Below are positions 8,401-15,998 of a stretch of 64,000 nt of DNA, in pieces. Both the position numbers and the translations under genes were made by a program. The stretch is from CBDFHC01 sp965247585 (GTDB lineage: Bacteria; Chloroflexota; Dehalococcoidia; Lucifugimonadales; GCA-2712585), in the NCBI GenBank assembly GCA_965247585.1, contig CBDFHC010000001.1, forward strand, positions 1-64,000, written 5' to 3'. The notes under the pieces were generated by a model. That model made no database searches and was not told where the DNA came from. It worked only from the letters and a program-made list of their open reading frames with translations. Numbering within the stretch: the stretch's first letter is position 1; every line of letters starts with the position of its first letter.

Positions 8401-10149
8401 GACAAGACTTTCAGCCTGAGTCACACCTACGACGACGACGGCAGCTACACGGTGACGGTGACCGTGGACGACGGAGACGGTGGAGTGGGAAGCCACAGCT
8501 TTGTAGTAAACGTCCTCAACGTTGATCCGCAGATCACTGCGGCGCCCAGCCCGGCAACCATAGACGAGAACCAGAGCACCACGGTAAGCGGCAGCATCAC
8601 CGACCCCGGGGTGCTAGACACCTTCGACATCACCATAGATTGGGGCGAGGGCGCGCCGGTGGTATACAGCTACCCGGCAGGTAGCACCAGCTACAGCGAA
8701 TCGCACCAGTACCTGGACGACAACCCCACGGGGACCGGAAGCGACGTGTACGCCATAGGCGTGTCCATAGAGGACGACGACGGCGGCACGGGCAGCGCGG
8801 ACACCTCGGTAACGGTAAACAACGTAGCGCCGGTAATCACCTCAGCCAGCGGCGACAGCATACTGGAGGGTGGGACGGCCAGCGTCAGCGCCATCTACAC
8901 AGACGTAGGCACGCTGGACACCCACACGGCCACCATAGACTGGGGCGATAGCACCAGCGACGGGCCTTCCGCGGTGAGCGGCGGCAGCGTTGGCGGGAGC
9001 CACGCCTACGGAGACAATGGCACCTACACCGTGACCATCACAGTGGAGGACGACGACACGGGCACAGTATCCACCACGGTGGCGGTGAACGTAGCCAACG
9101 TGGCGCCCACCTTGAGCTTTGACACCAGCGGGGCGATAAGCTTCGCCGGAGGGCCGGCGTTCCTGGGCCGGGTGAACCGTGAGCAGACGCACGACGCGTC
9201 GGCCACGGACCCGGGCAGCGATGACCTGACCTTCACATGGGGCTTCGCCCCGGACCCGACCACGGCGGCGAACACCTACTTCAACAACGGGGCCAGCGCG
9301 GACCCGCTACCTAGTCCCCACGGGACATACCCCTTCGGGGCGTCGGACAACGCGTCGGTGACCTTCATAGCGGCGGGCATCTACACGGTAAGCGTGTCGG
9401 TGACTGACGACGACGGAGGGAGCGACGCGGACAGCCTGACTAAGATAGTGGCGGACGACTGCGACTGCGCCAAGAGCAAGGGGTTCTGGAAGAAGCAGGT
9501 AAAGGACAAGGGTAAGAAACAGATAGACGCCGACACCATGCAGACGTACCTGGACATAGTGAACTACGCCAGCGGCCACTTCAGCGAAGTGACGACGGCG
9601 GCCACCATAGCGCAGGCGCGTCAGGTGCTGGACCCGAAGAGCGGGAACAACGGAGGAGGCAGCGGCAACGGAAGCAACCAGTCCAAGGACTCGGGCTCAG
9701 GCTCCGGTAGTGGCAAAAAGAAGAAGGGTGGCAAGGACAAGAAGAAGGGTGGAGACGCCAGCGGCTCAGGCGGCGACAGTGGCAGCGGCAACAAGCTGGA
9801 CAAGAAGCGCCGGGACGCCACATCGCAGGCATTGGCTGCATGGCTGAACTTCGCCAAGGGCGGGGTGGAATGGGACGAGGCCATCACCATAGACCAGGGG
9901 AGCGGCAGCGGCAGTGGCTCCGGCAACGGGGCGCCGGCGGAGGTACTCTCCTTCCAGGCGCTGATAGCCGAGGTAGAGGCCATCCTGAACGACCCCGACG
10001 CGACGAAGGACGACCTGAACCGGGCCAAGGAGCTGGCGGAGTCGGTGAACCAGCACGACAAGAACAACCCGTTGTGCGACACCGGGTCAGGGTCAGACAA
10101 GAACAGCAAATCCGGCTCGGGGAACAGCAAGGGCGGCTCCAATTCATAA
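5497..10149 (+). CDS. Secreted LamG / C-type lectin / PKD multidomain surface protein
   Basis: A 1550-residue exported protein. ATG 5497 is chosen because GGAGGA ends 3 bases before it, although the frame opens at GTG 5473. Residues 1-34 form a signal peptide (basic start, hydrophobic core, cleavage after ASA). Order: LamG-type jelly roll (about 40-235), a carbohydrate-binding-like module (about 240-400), Ig/PKD-type repeats with DGDTVTLSASVG-like motifs, a C-type-lectin-like domain (about 796-934, with GHLATVTS, WLGG, EPNN, EEW), and several PKD/cadherin-like repeats (DWGDST, DDDGG). The C-terminal domain starts with CDCAKSKGFWKKQ at about 1321 and is broken by Gly/Ser/Lys-rich low-complexity blocks. 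No sortase or PEP-CTERM signal is seen. Likely an adhesin or carbohydrate-binding surface protein; the ligand is unknown. Confidence 0.85.
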   Translation: MSVSKAGLRRWPLLVLTFGLLAVLTLALSGSASAGHNPDDLIGYWNFDNDTANDSSGHGSNGTLQGNATFANGKSGLGRALSLDGAGDYVRVPHSANVFVSNSDNFTVSLWFKAADSRTAFMVLKNANPGLQWRGTGSPMRFYDGNYHSSAKSSWNLNQWYHVAMVDDGSSLKLYVDGVLNKTDSRTPNRFGPFAFDIGAWAAAGQYFKGLIDEVKLHRRALSASELANLANPAPAFEDDFEGGLSKWTGKSFGAHSGVIVADPLRPGNNAVKFNSRVGAGDMFGTALTVPSGAAYTLSLEYLGTTSSAGGFAGYAQTPGGNHRWLAGVIPGFGNIVIPNDGQWHACAVTFNAAFIPIRAMLEDFPFVAGPAGNAYFDNVRLAPTAPGDATGCTGLGGPPPNEDPTVGANSPSVVLNEGTTAGNSGSYSDPDGDTVTLSASVGSVTKTGTSSGTWSWSNAAPDGPDSYNVTITSDDGNGGTANVSFSVTVNNVAPTVTVNVGAANTVYYVDWTAANPAAGTASGVINLPNGSTVNVTFEAVNPDTTPSFYYGAQTSGGINYWSPSAPYISAEVPNAPPTPDILQLSGGSSTIYRVTLSQPIVDPIMAIVSLGSSPITTTYDFDSPFTIVSQGVGYWGGCATCLAQLPGDVLRGNEGHGTLKFLGTFSTFSWTVPSPEVWHGFTFAIRTTGLLGNINVQEGETATNSGTWSDPGVNDNVTLSASVGNVVKNPDGTWNWAYPTTDGPVQSQTVTITATDKDNASASVSFPLVVNNEAPTVNAGPNATINEGDTFTRSASPCAGGVFNPANGHYYKAVGGSINWNAADAAAQAQSCAGSQGHLATVTSGPEWSFLISNLPAAFPGWGYWLGGFQSPGGAEPAGGWQWVTGDPFVFTAWSGSEPNNAGGAEEWIHTWFGNTWNDLSLCCATGYVVEFDGPFFPAFTDPGADTWTGTVNYGDGTGDQPLPLNPDKTFSLSHTYDDDGSYTVTVTVDDGDGGVGSHSFVVNVLNVDPQITAAPSPATIDENQSTTVSGSITDPGVLDTFDITIDWGEGAPVVYSYPAGSTSYSESHQYLDDNPTGTGSDVYAIGVSIEDDDGGTGSADTSVTVNNVAPVITSASGDSILEGGTASVSAIYTDVGTLDTHTATIDWGDSTSDGPSAVSGGSVGGSHAYGDNGTYTVTITVEDDDTGTVSTTVAVNVANVAPTLSFDTSGAISFAGGPAFLGRVNREQTHDASATDPGSDDLTFTWGFAPDPTTAANTYFNNGASADPLPSPHGTYPFGASDNASVTFIAAGIYTVSVSVTDDDGGSDADSLTKIVADDCDCAKSKGFWKKQVKDKGKKQIDADTMQTYLDIVNYASGHFSEVTTAATIAQARQVLDPKSGNNGGGSGNGSNQSKDSGSGSGSGKKKKGGKDKKKGGDASGSGGDSGSGNKLDKKRRDATSQALAAWLNFAKGGVEWDEAITIDQGSGSGSGSGNGAPAEVLSFQALIAEVEAILNDPDATKDDLNRAKELAESVNQHDKNNPLCDTGSGSDKNSKSGSGNSKGGSNS

Positions 10150-10192
10150 AGGTAGGAAACATCCTACGCCGATAAGCAAAGACAGAATTGGA

Positions 10193-10222
10193 AGGGCGCC
10201 CCGGTGCAAACCGGGGCGCCCT
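10193..10222 (+). terminator. Strong hairpin after the surface-protein gene
   Basis: A perfect 12-bp stem (AGGGCGCCCCGG / CCGGGGCGCCCT) with the 6-base loop TGCAAA lies 44 bases after the stop. No T-run follows on the + strand, so termination efficiency is uncertain; the position and stability suggest a 3' end or RNA-protecting structure. Confidence 0.6.
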
Positions 10223-10264
10223 GACTAAAAATAAAATGCAGAGTGAACGGCCGATGGCCAACGG

Positions 10265-10516
10265 GTGGACGGTGCAAGATCAAGTAAATTGGCAGAATTT
10301 GGTAGGGGAATAGAATTGGAAAACAGGCTGCCTGTCGCTCAATGTGGGGTGTACCTTCAAGACCTTGTGGGATACTTTCTTGGGGAGAAGGTATTGGATG
10401 GTGAGGTGATCCAAGGGCACCTGGATCAGCGGTGCGATAGATGCGTCACGCGGCTATCTGATGTAAGAGCGTTGCTTGATTCCGGGGCGTTGGAGCTGAA
10501 CATCAGTCTCAACTGA
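10265..10516 (+). CDS. Small zinc-finger (anti-sigma/HC2)-like protein
   Basis: An 83-residue protein from GTG 10265, between two hairpins and therefore probably its own transcript. The segment VGYFLGEKVLDGEVIQGHL followed by DQRCDRCVTRLSDVR resembles the zf-HC2 fold of anti-sigma factors, in which a Y-L-x-G-E helix precedes H-x3-C-x2-C. Here the spacing is H-x4-C-x2-C, one residue longer than usual. No membrane segment is present, so it would be a cytoplasmic free-standing domain. No sigma factor gene lies nearby. The family assignment is tentative; the gene itself is supported by its isolated position and a following perfect terminator. Confidence 0.5.
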   Translation: MDGARSSKLAEFGRGIELENRLPVAQCGVYLQDLVGYFLGEKVLDGEVIQGHLDQRCDRCVTRLSDVRALLDSGALELNISLN

Positions 10517-10562
10517 CGAGGCGAAGGGATGGGCAAGCGCGGCATAGTGACTGACCGTCAGG

Positions 10563-10586
10563 GCCTCCCGGGTTAACCCGGGAGGC
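10563..10586 (+). terminator. Rho-independent terminator after the zinc-finger-like gene
   Basis: Perfect palindrome GCCTCCCGGG-TTAA-CCCGGGAGGC followed by GCTTTTGC. It lies 46 bases after the stop of the 83-residue gene. Confidence 0.75.
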
Positions 10587-10960
10587 GCTTTTGCGTGCGG
10601 GAGTTGTAGGGGCCGCCTCGCCGGCGAAGGAGAAGCGGACGGATGAGGTGACGGGCGCAGTTACGGGCGCGGGGGTGGAGCTAAGGGGGTACTGCCCGTT
10701 CGATTGGGGAGGAGTGGAGGGCTGGGGGACTGGGTCCGCGTGGGCAAGCCGGGGGAATCAGCGATGGCGATGGGGATGGTCACTACTGAGGATGGTGAAT
10801 CACAGGTAGGTGGCTTCCGCCGTCGCGCCCCGAAAGGTTTTATAAGGTAATTTCTGAGGGACAACTTCATCCTCCGCAGGCGGACCGGCAAATGGGCAAA
10901 GACCCTCTGCACTCCCATTTTTCATCAGCCAGTTAGAGGGACTCACAATTCATTGGGGCA
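10587..10960. repeat. Gene-free stretch with module A repeat
   Basis: A module A copy spans about 10755-10910: aatcagcgatggcgatgggg lead-in, then ggtggcttccgcc, the AAGGTTTTATAA segment and ctgagggacaactt. Its second hairpin is degraded compared with other copies. The open frames seen here are repeat-derived and not supported as genes. Confidence 0.6.
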
Positions 10961-10965
10961 TGTTC

Positions 10966-10997
10966 TTAATGTGGGCTTAATATTTCTACCTTATACT
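10966..10997 (+). promoter_or_regulatory. Probable promoter with OmpR-type direct repeats for the two-component operon
   Basis: Two TTAAT half-sites (10966-10970 and 10977-10981) are spaced exactly 11 bp, the spacing used by OmpR/PhoB-type regulators. A TATACT -10-like box is at 10992-10997. The half-sites sit where a -35 would be, as in activator-dependent promoters, which would fit autoregulation by the adjacent response regulator. Inferred, not proven. Confidence 0.5.
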
Positions 10998-11027
10998 GGG
11001 ATGAGACGGTATTCGGGTTGAAATTTT

Positions 11028-11708
11028 ATGCGGGTGTTACTGGTTGAAGACGAGGAGCGGATTGCGGACTTCGTGAGCCGGGGGCTTTCGGAGCAGGGTT
11101 ACGCGGTGGATGTGGCGGGGGACGGGGAGGAGGCGCTTTCGTGGGTGGACGTGGCGGAGTTCGACCTGATTATCCTGGACGTGATGCTGCCGAAGCGGGA
11201 CGGGATGGAGGTTTGTGGGGAGCTGAGTCGGCGGGGGTTGCAGACGCCGATTCTAATGCTGACGGCCCGGGACGCGGTGGAGGACCGGGTTAGGGGGCTG
11301 GACAGTGGGGCGGACGATTACGTGGTGAAGCCCTTCGCGTTCGCGGAGCTGCTTGCGCGGCTTCGGGCGCTGCTGCGTCGGGAGTCGAAGCCGTCAGGGA
11401 GGGTGCTGGAGGTGGGAGACCTTCGGGTGGACACGGCGACCTTGGAGGTGTGGAGGGGGGAGGTGGCGATAGAGCTGACCACCAAGGAGAGTGCGCTGCT
11501 AGAGTACCTGGCGCGGCACCCAAACCAGGTGTTGACTCGGACGATGATAGCGGAGCATGTGTGGAATTACGATTTCGATAATGCGACCAACGTGATTGAC
11601 GTACATATACGGAACCTGAGGCGGAAGATAGACGACCCGTTTGAGGTGAAGCTGATACAGACGGTGAGAGGAACAGGGTACAGGATGTCGACCCGCGGCT
11701 CGGGGTAG
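11028..11708 (+). CDS. OmpR-family response regulator
   Basis: A 226-residue DNA-binding response regulator. The receiver domain (1-120) has the acidic pair E7/D8, phospho-acceptor Asp51 in LIILDVMLP, Thr79 and Lys101 in VVKPF. The winged-helix Trans_reg_C domain (about 130-222) shows ELTTKESALLEYLARHPNQV, W-N-Y-D-F and VIDVHIRNLRRKID. It starts at ATG 11028 with a weak ribosome site. The sensor kinase gene starts 2 bases after its stop, so the two are translationally linked. Direct repeats upstream of this gene and of the PepSY gene are candidate binding sites. The signal sensed is unknown. Confidence 0.95.
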   Translation: MRVLLVEDEERIADFVSRGLSEQGYAVDVAGDGEEALSWVDVAEFDLIILDVMLPKRDGMEVCGELSRRGLQTPILMLTARDAVEDRVRGLDSGADDYVVKPFAFAELLARLRALLRRESKPSGRVLEVGDLRVDTATLEVWRGEVAIELTTKESALLEYLARHPNQVLTRTMIAEHVWNYDFDNATNVIDVHIRNLRRKIDDPFEVKLIQTVRGTGYRMSTRGSG

Positions 11709-11710
11709 GG

Positions 11711-13099
11711 GTGCTGCGGCGGGCGCCGATCCGGCTGCGGCTTACGCTGTGGTACGTCCTGCTGCTGGCGGTGATCCTGGTGGCGTTCTCGGCGGGGGTG
11801 TACTTGCTGCTGCGACACGATCTGTACCAGAACCTCAACGAATCGCTGGAAGCGCAGGCGGATGGGTTGCGGAGCGGAGTCCAATTCGAGGGCGAGCGGC
11901 CGGTGTTCGGGGGTCAATTGCCGCCGGGTTCAGAGGAGCGGTTCGCCAGGGTGTTCGACGCCTCTGGGGAGGTAACGTGGGAGAGCGCAGAGGAGATAGG
12001 CCAGATGCCGGTGGACGAGGGGGCGGTGATGCGGGCGCTGGCGGGAGAGCCGTCCAGGCGGAGTGTCAGACCCATTGGAGACGATGACAGAATCCGGGTG
12101 ATAGCTGTGCCGATCATTCGAGAGGGGGCGGTGGTAGGGGTGATGGAGGTGGGGCGGCCGGAGGAGGAGGTGTCTGAGACGCTGGGCAGTCTGCTGCTGA
12201 TTCTGGGCATCGCGTTGCCGGTGACGCTGGTGGTGGCGGGGTTCGGAGGGGTGTTCCTGGCGGGACGGGCGCTTTCGCCGATAGACAGGATTCGAAGGGC
12301 GGCGCGGCGAATGTCGGCGGAGGACTTAGGGCAGCGGCTGGACCTGGACCTGCCGGACGACGAGGTGGGCAAGCTGGCGCGGACCTTCGACGAGATGATC
12401 GGGCGGTTGGATGACGCGTTTGGGCGGCAGAGACAGTTCACCTCGGACACGTCGCACGAGATACGGACGCCGCTGACGATTATCAAGGGGCAGATTGAGG
12501 TCTCGTTGCAGAGGGAGCGAGGGGGCGAGGAGTACCGGCGGGTGTTGCGGGCGGTGAACGAGGAGGTGGACCGGTTGATTCGGATGGCGGGGAGTCTGCT
12601 GACGCTGACGCGGGCGGACGCGGGGCAGATCCCGCTGAGGATTGAGGACGTGGACGTACCTGGGATTGAAAGGGGGGTGGTGGAGCAGCTCCGGCCGTCG
12701 GCCTCGGCGAAGGGGGTGGGGTTGGAGGTTGAGGAGGGGCCGGTGGCGTTGATTGAAGCGGACGAGGACCTGTTGCTACAGCTCATGCTGAACCTGGTGG
12801 ATAACGCGATCAAGTACACGCCTAAGGGGGGCAGGGTCAACGTTGGATGGCGGTTGGGCGGCGGCGGTGTAGAAGTGTGGGTAAAGGACACGGGGGCGGG
12901 TATCCCGGAGGAGCATGTGCCGTACTTGTTCGACCGGTTCTATCGGGTGGACAAGGCGCGGAGCCGATCGGAGGGGGGAGTGGGGCTGGGGCTGGCGATC
13001 TCGCGGTGGATAGCGGAGGCGCATGGTGGTGGGATAAGGGTGGAGAGCGCGCCGGGCGCAGGGTCTACGTTCACGGTGGCGCTGCCGGGGAGAGGGTAG
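11711..13099 (+). CDS. Membrane sensor histidine kinase
   Basis: A 462-residue kinase partnering the response regulator just upstream (start GTG 11711, 2-base gap). Visible: TM1 (about 11-31), a roughly 120-residue extracytoplasmic sensor region, TM2 (about 157-185), HAMP linker (about 186-235), HisKA with His249 in SHEIRTPL, and HATPase with the N box LMLNLVDNAIKYTP (Asn361, Asn365), G1 DTGAGIP and G2 GGVGLGLAI. All catalytic motifs are present, so the kinase should work. Its final ~155 bases, from TATCGGGTGG at 12941 onward, are repeated twice more just downstream, which may reflect unequal crossing-over. Confidence 0.95.
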   Translation: MLRRAPIRLRLTLWYVLLLAVILVAFSAGVYLLLRHDLYQNLNESLEAQADGLRSGVQFEGERPVFGGQLPPGSEERFARVFDASGEVTWESAEEIGQMPVDEGAVMRALAGEPSRRSVRPIGDDDRIRVIAVPIIREGAVVGVMEVGRPEEEVSETLGSLLLILGIALPVTLVVAGFGGVFLAGRALSPIDRIRRAARRMSAEDLGQRLDLDLPDDEVGKLARTFDEMIGRLDDAFGRQRQFTSDTSHEIRTPLTIIKGQIEVSLQRERGGEEYRRVLRAVNEEVDRLIRMAGSLLTLTRADAGQIPLRIEDVDVPGIERGVVEQLRPSASAKGVGLEVEEGPVALIEADEDLLLQLMLNLVDNAIKYTPKGGRVNVGWRLGGGGVEVWVKDTGAGIPEEHVPYLFDRFYRVDKARSRSEGGVGLGLAISRWIAEAHGGGIRVESAPGAGSTFTVALPGRG

Positions 13100-13497
13100 G
13101 GGGGGTGGGGGCTGGTGGTGCATTGTAGCTTTATCTGGTCCTATCGAGTGGACGATGGGCGGAGCCGATCGGAGGGGGGAGTGGGGCTGGGGCTGGCGAT
13201 CTCGCGGTGGATAGCGGAGGCGCACGGTGGTGGGATAAGGGTGGAGAGCGCGCCGGGCGAAGGGTCTACGTTCACGGTGGCGCTGCCGGGGAGGGGTTAG
13301 GGGGGTGGGGGCTGGGGGATTATAGCTTCAAATGGGTCTATCGAGTGGACGAGGGGCGGAGCCGTTGGGAGAGTGGAGTGGGGCTGGGGGTAGCGATCTG
13401 GCGGTGGATAGCGGGGGCGCACAGGGGTAGGATAAGGGTGGAGAGCGCGCCAGGCGCAGGGTCGAGTTTCACGGTGTCGCTGCCGTCGCGGGGTTAA
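13100..13497 (+). pseudogene. Two extra tandem copies of the kinase gene 3' end
   Basis: The end of the kinase coding sequence is present three times: the functional copy from 12941, a second from 13142 (period 201) and a third from 13339 (period 197). Copy 2 encodes the G2 box and ending GVGLGLAISRWIAEAHGGG ... FTVALPGRG almost unchanged and is in the kinase frame after its stop. Copy 3 is in another frame and more diverged (GVGLGVAIWRW ... FTVSLPSRG). Neither has a start region, the H box or the N box, so they cannot be kinases. The unit tails carry versions of the GTAGCTT(C/T)AT sequence that also lies upstream of the PepSY gene. Confidence 0.85.
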
Positions 13498-13515
13498 GCA
13501 GACTTTAATGAATGG

Positions 13516-13531
13516 TTCATCGTAGCTTCAT
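13516..13531 (+). promoter_or_regulatory. Candidate response-regulator site upstream of the PepSY gene
   Basis: TTCAT-N6-TTCAT (13516-13520 and 13527-13531) has the same 11-bp spacing as the TTAAT pair before the response regulator gene. It lies 57 bases upstream of the PepSY gene start. A second cluster, TTAATTCATGG, follows at 13547. Inferred regulatory role. Confidence 0.4.
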
Positions 13532-13587
13532 CTGGGGGGCTTACAGTTAATTCATGGAGCAGACGATACCGGGAAGGAGAGGTTGCG

Positions 13588-14019
13588 ATGAGGTTTAAGA
13601 AGAAGCTGTATTGGGTTATTGGGTTGGTGGTGCTGGCGGCGATAGCAGGCACGGGGGCGACGTTGGCGTCCGGGGGGGCAACTCCCAGTGGCGCGGCGGG
13701 TGAGATAGACGACGGGAAGGAGCTGCTGGGGCAGGCGGAGATAAGCTTGGAGGAGGCGATAGCCTCGGCGCTGGCGTCCGCCGATGGATCACTGGGTGAG
13801 GTGGACGTGGAGTGGTACCAAGGGAAGCTCGTGTTCAACGTGGATGTGGAGAAGCATGACGTGAAGGTGGACGCGTTGGACGGCACGGTGTTGGGGTCGG
13901 TGGAAGAGGAAGCGGATGATGGTGAGGACGACGACGGTGTAGAGGATGATCACGACGGTGAGGATGATGACGGACCTGGCGATGATGAGGATGACGATGG
14001 GGAAGAGGATGACGATTAG
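13588..14019 (+). CDS. PepSY-domain protein with long acidic tail
   Basis: A 143-residue protein (ATG 13588, ribosome site GGAAGGAGAGG). Residues about 7-28 form an N-terminal signal/anchor (LYWVIGLVVLAAIAGTGATL). A single PepSY-like repeat follows (ISLEEAIASALASADGSLGEVDVEWYQGKLVFNVDV ... VDALDGTVLGS, about 50-110), a fold linked to protease inhibition or envelope regulation. The last ~35 residues are almost entirely Asp/Glu/Gly with one His, and could bind metal ions. PepSY genes often sit beside two-component systems of this type, which fits the position here and the matching 11-bp-spaced repeats. Probably anchored outside the membrane. Target unknown. Confidence 0.8.
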   Translation: MRFKKKLYWVIGLVVLAAIAGTGATLASGGATPSGAAGEIDDGKELLGQAEISLEEAIASALASADGSLGEVDVEWYQGKLVFNVDVEKHDVKVDALDGTVLGSVEEEADDGEDDDGVEDDHDGEDDDGPGDDEDDDGEEDDD

Positions 14020-14052
14020 AACCGGCTGACCGTCGGATTGAGGGTAGCTAAA

Positions 14053-14091
14053 CCGAAAGGCGCCCCGGTGAAGAGCCGGGGCGTCTTTCGG
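14053..14091 (+). terminator. Terminator hairpin after the PepSY gene
   Basis: A 16-bp stem with one G-T pair (14053-14068 with 14076-14091) and a 7-base loop lies 33 bases after the stop. Its core, GGCGCCCCGG ... CCGGGGCG, resembles the hairpin at 10193-10222, so this may be a preferred 3'-end structure in this genome. Confidence 0.65.
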
Positions 14092-14139
14092 TTCCTGGCG
14101 GGTGGGGTGGGCTGGGTGAGGGGTATGGCCAGTGGAAAG

Positions 14140-14790
14140 GCAGGTTTGTGGGACTATTTTCGAGGCGATCTTGGATGGCGAATGGTATGGCCGTTGCAGA
14201 TGAAACACCAGGATTGGAATCCAAAGCGGGGGCCGCGGTAGGACTTGCTCTCCCCCCACACCCAGATTCTTCGATCCTCACGGGCGGACTCAGAATGACA
14301 TGGTGGGGGGCGGAATGCGGTATGGGCTCGTCCTTCGAGGGCCTCAGGATGAGCGGGTTGGAGGCGTAGGAGGCTTATTTTCATGGGAATGGATCATGTT
14401 GGCGTCCAGCACCAGGGAGGATGAAAAACAGGATTGGAATCCGAAGCGGGCGCCGTCGTAGGGCTTGCTCTCCCCCCACACCCAGATTCTTCGATCCTCA
14501 CGGGCGGACTCAGAATGACATGGTGGGGGGTGGAATGCGGTATGGATTCGTCCTTCGAGGGCCTCAGGATGAGCGGGTTGGAGGTGTAGGAGGCTTATTT
14601 TCATAGGAATCGATCATGTTGGCGTGCAGCACCAGGGAGGATGAAAGACCAGGACTGGAATCCGAAGCTGGCGCCGCGGTAGGGCTTGCTCTCCCCCCGC
14701 ACCCAGATTCTTCGATCCTCACGGGCGGACTCAGAATGACGTGGTGGGGGGCGGAATGCGGTATGGGCTCGTCCTTCGAGAGCCTTTAGG
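14140..14790 (+). repeat. Three tandem ~220-bp repeats (B1+B2 modules)
   Basis: The phrase CTTGCTCTCCCCCC recurs at 14244, 14464 and 14685 (periods 220 and 221). Each unit contains the B1 palindrome (ATTCTTCGATCC ... GGACTCAGAAT), then the B2 palindrome (GCTCGTCCT ... AGGATGAGC), then in the first two units the 'ggcttattttcat(a/g)ggaat' D start. No gene is supported here; open frames on both strands are repeat artefacts. Confidence 0.85.
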
Positions 14791-15725
14791 ATGAGCGGGT
14801 TGGAATGGCAGGTGCAAAGGGCGGCGAATCAAGGGTTGGTGGTTCCCGCCGTCCCGCCCCGGAAGGTTTTTATAAGTTATTCTGAGGGACACCCTCAGAC
14901 TCCCGGCAGGGAACCTAGGTTCCCTGCACTCTCCTGTTTGGTTGGTGTAAATAGTGATCTGGGCTCGTCCTTCGAGGGCCTCAGCATGAGCGGGTTGGAA
15001 TGGCAGGTGCAAAGGGCGGCGAATCAAGGGTTGGTGGTTCCCGCCGTCCCGCCCCGGAAGGTTTTTATAAGTTATTCTGAGGGACACCCTCAGACTCCCG
15101 GCAGGGAGCCTAGGTTCCCTGCACTCTCCTGTTTGGTTGGTGTAAATAGTGATCTGGGCTCGTCCTTCGAGGGCCTCAGCATGAGCGGGTTGGAATGGCA
15201 GGTGCAAAGGGCGGCGAATCAAGGGTTGGTGGCTCCCGCCGTCCCGCCCCGGAAGGTTTTTATAAGTTATTCTCAGGGACACCCTCAGACTCCCGGCGGG
15301 GAACCTAGGTTCCCTGCACTCTCCTGTTTGGTTGGTGTAAATAGTGATCTGGGCTCGTCCTTCGAGGGCCTCAGCATGAGCGGGTTGGAATGGCAGGTGC
15401 AAAGGGCGGCGAATCAAGGGTTGGTGGCTCCCGCCGTCCCGCCCCGGAAGGTTTTTATAAGTTATTCTCAGGGACACCCTCAGACTCCCGGCGGGGAACC
15501 TAGGTTCCCTGCACTCTCCTGTTTGGTTGGTGTAAATAGTGATCTGGGCTCGTCCTTCGAGGGCCTCAGGATGAGCGGGTTGGAATGGCAGGTGCAAAGG
15601 GAGGCGAATCAAGGGTTGGTGGTTCCCGCCGTCCGGCCCCGGAAGGTTTTTATAAGTTATTCTGAGGGACACCCTCAGACTCCCGGCAGCCACCACCCAG
15701 GTTCCCTGCACCTTCCTGGGTGGCG
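14791..15725 (+). repeat. Five tandem 195-bp repeats (module A array)
   Basis: ATGAGCGGGTTGGAATGGCA starts at 14791, 14986, 15181, 15376 and 15571, an exact 195-base period. Each unit contains GGTGG-N3-CCGCC, TCTGAGGGACACCCTCAGA (or a TCTCAGGG variant), and in units 1-4 the near-perfect palindrome around CCTAGG (for example 14906-14927). Unit 5 instead has CCACCCAGG (15693-15701) able to pair with CCTGGGTGG (15715-15723). Because 195 is a multiple of 3, long open frames appear on both strands; these are repetitive artefacts rather than proteins. Confidence 0.9.
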
Positions 15726-15913
15726 ATCATGCGGGTAAGGTGGGTGTTGGGTTTGACAGGCACTGCCGCGGATGAAAATGCCGCGTTGGTGACGGGAGTG
15801 GGCGCGAGGGTTGGACTGGGGATGGAGTACCGTGGGAAGGGCCATTGGGTGGGAGGGATAGCAGGGGATGCTTGACACGGGCGGTTGGCTGCGCGATAAA
15901 GTGTCGGGCGGTC
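15726..15913. other. Unassigned spacer before the insertion sequence
   Basis: No gene, and only a fragment of a module C-like phrase (ggatgaaaatgccg) is seen. It ends at the TA target of the first IS copy. Confidence 0.4.
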
Positions 15914-15998
15914 TAGTACTCAGTCAACTCGGTTTTGGTAATTGTTTAAGAAAACGTCTAAGGTTGCTACCCTTTTTTAGGAGTGTTGACGTAGGAGG

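Noticed and set aside
14791..15725. CRISPR-like array
   Set aside because: Units are 195 bases and almost identical throughout, without short direct repeats separated by unique spacers, and there are no cas genes.
14731..15738. Long open frames (315 and 326 codons) on both strands
   Set aside because: They arise from a 195-base array whose unit is a multiple of three. The same modules occur singly elsewhere in other frames, with stops.
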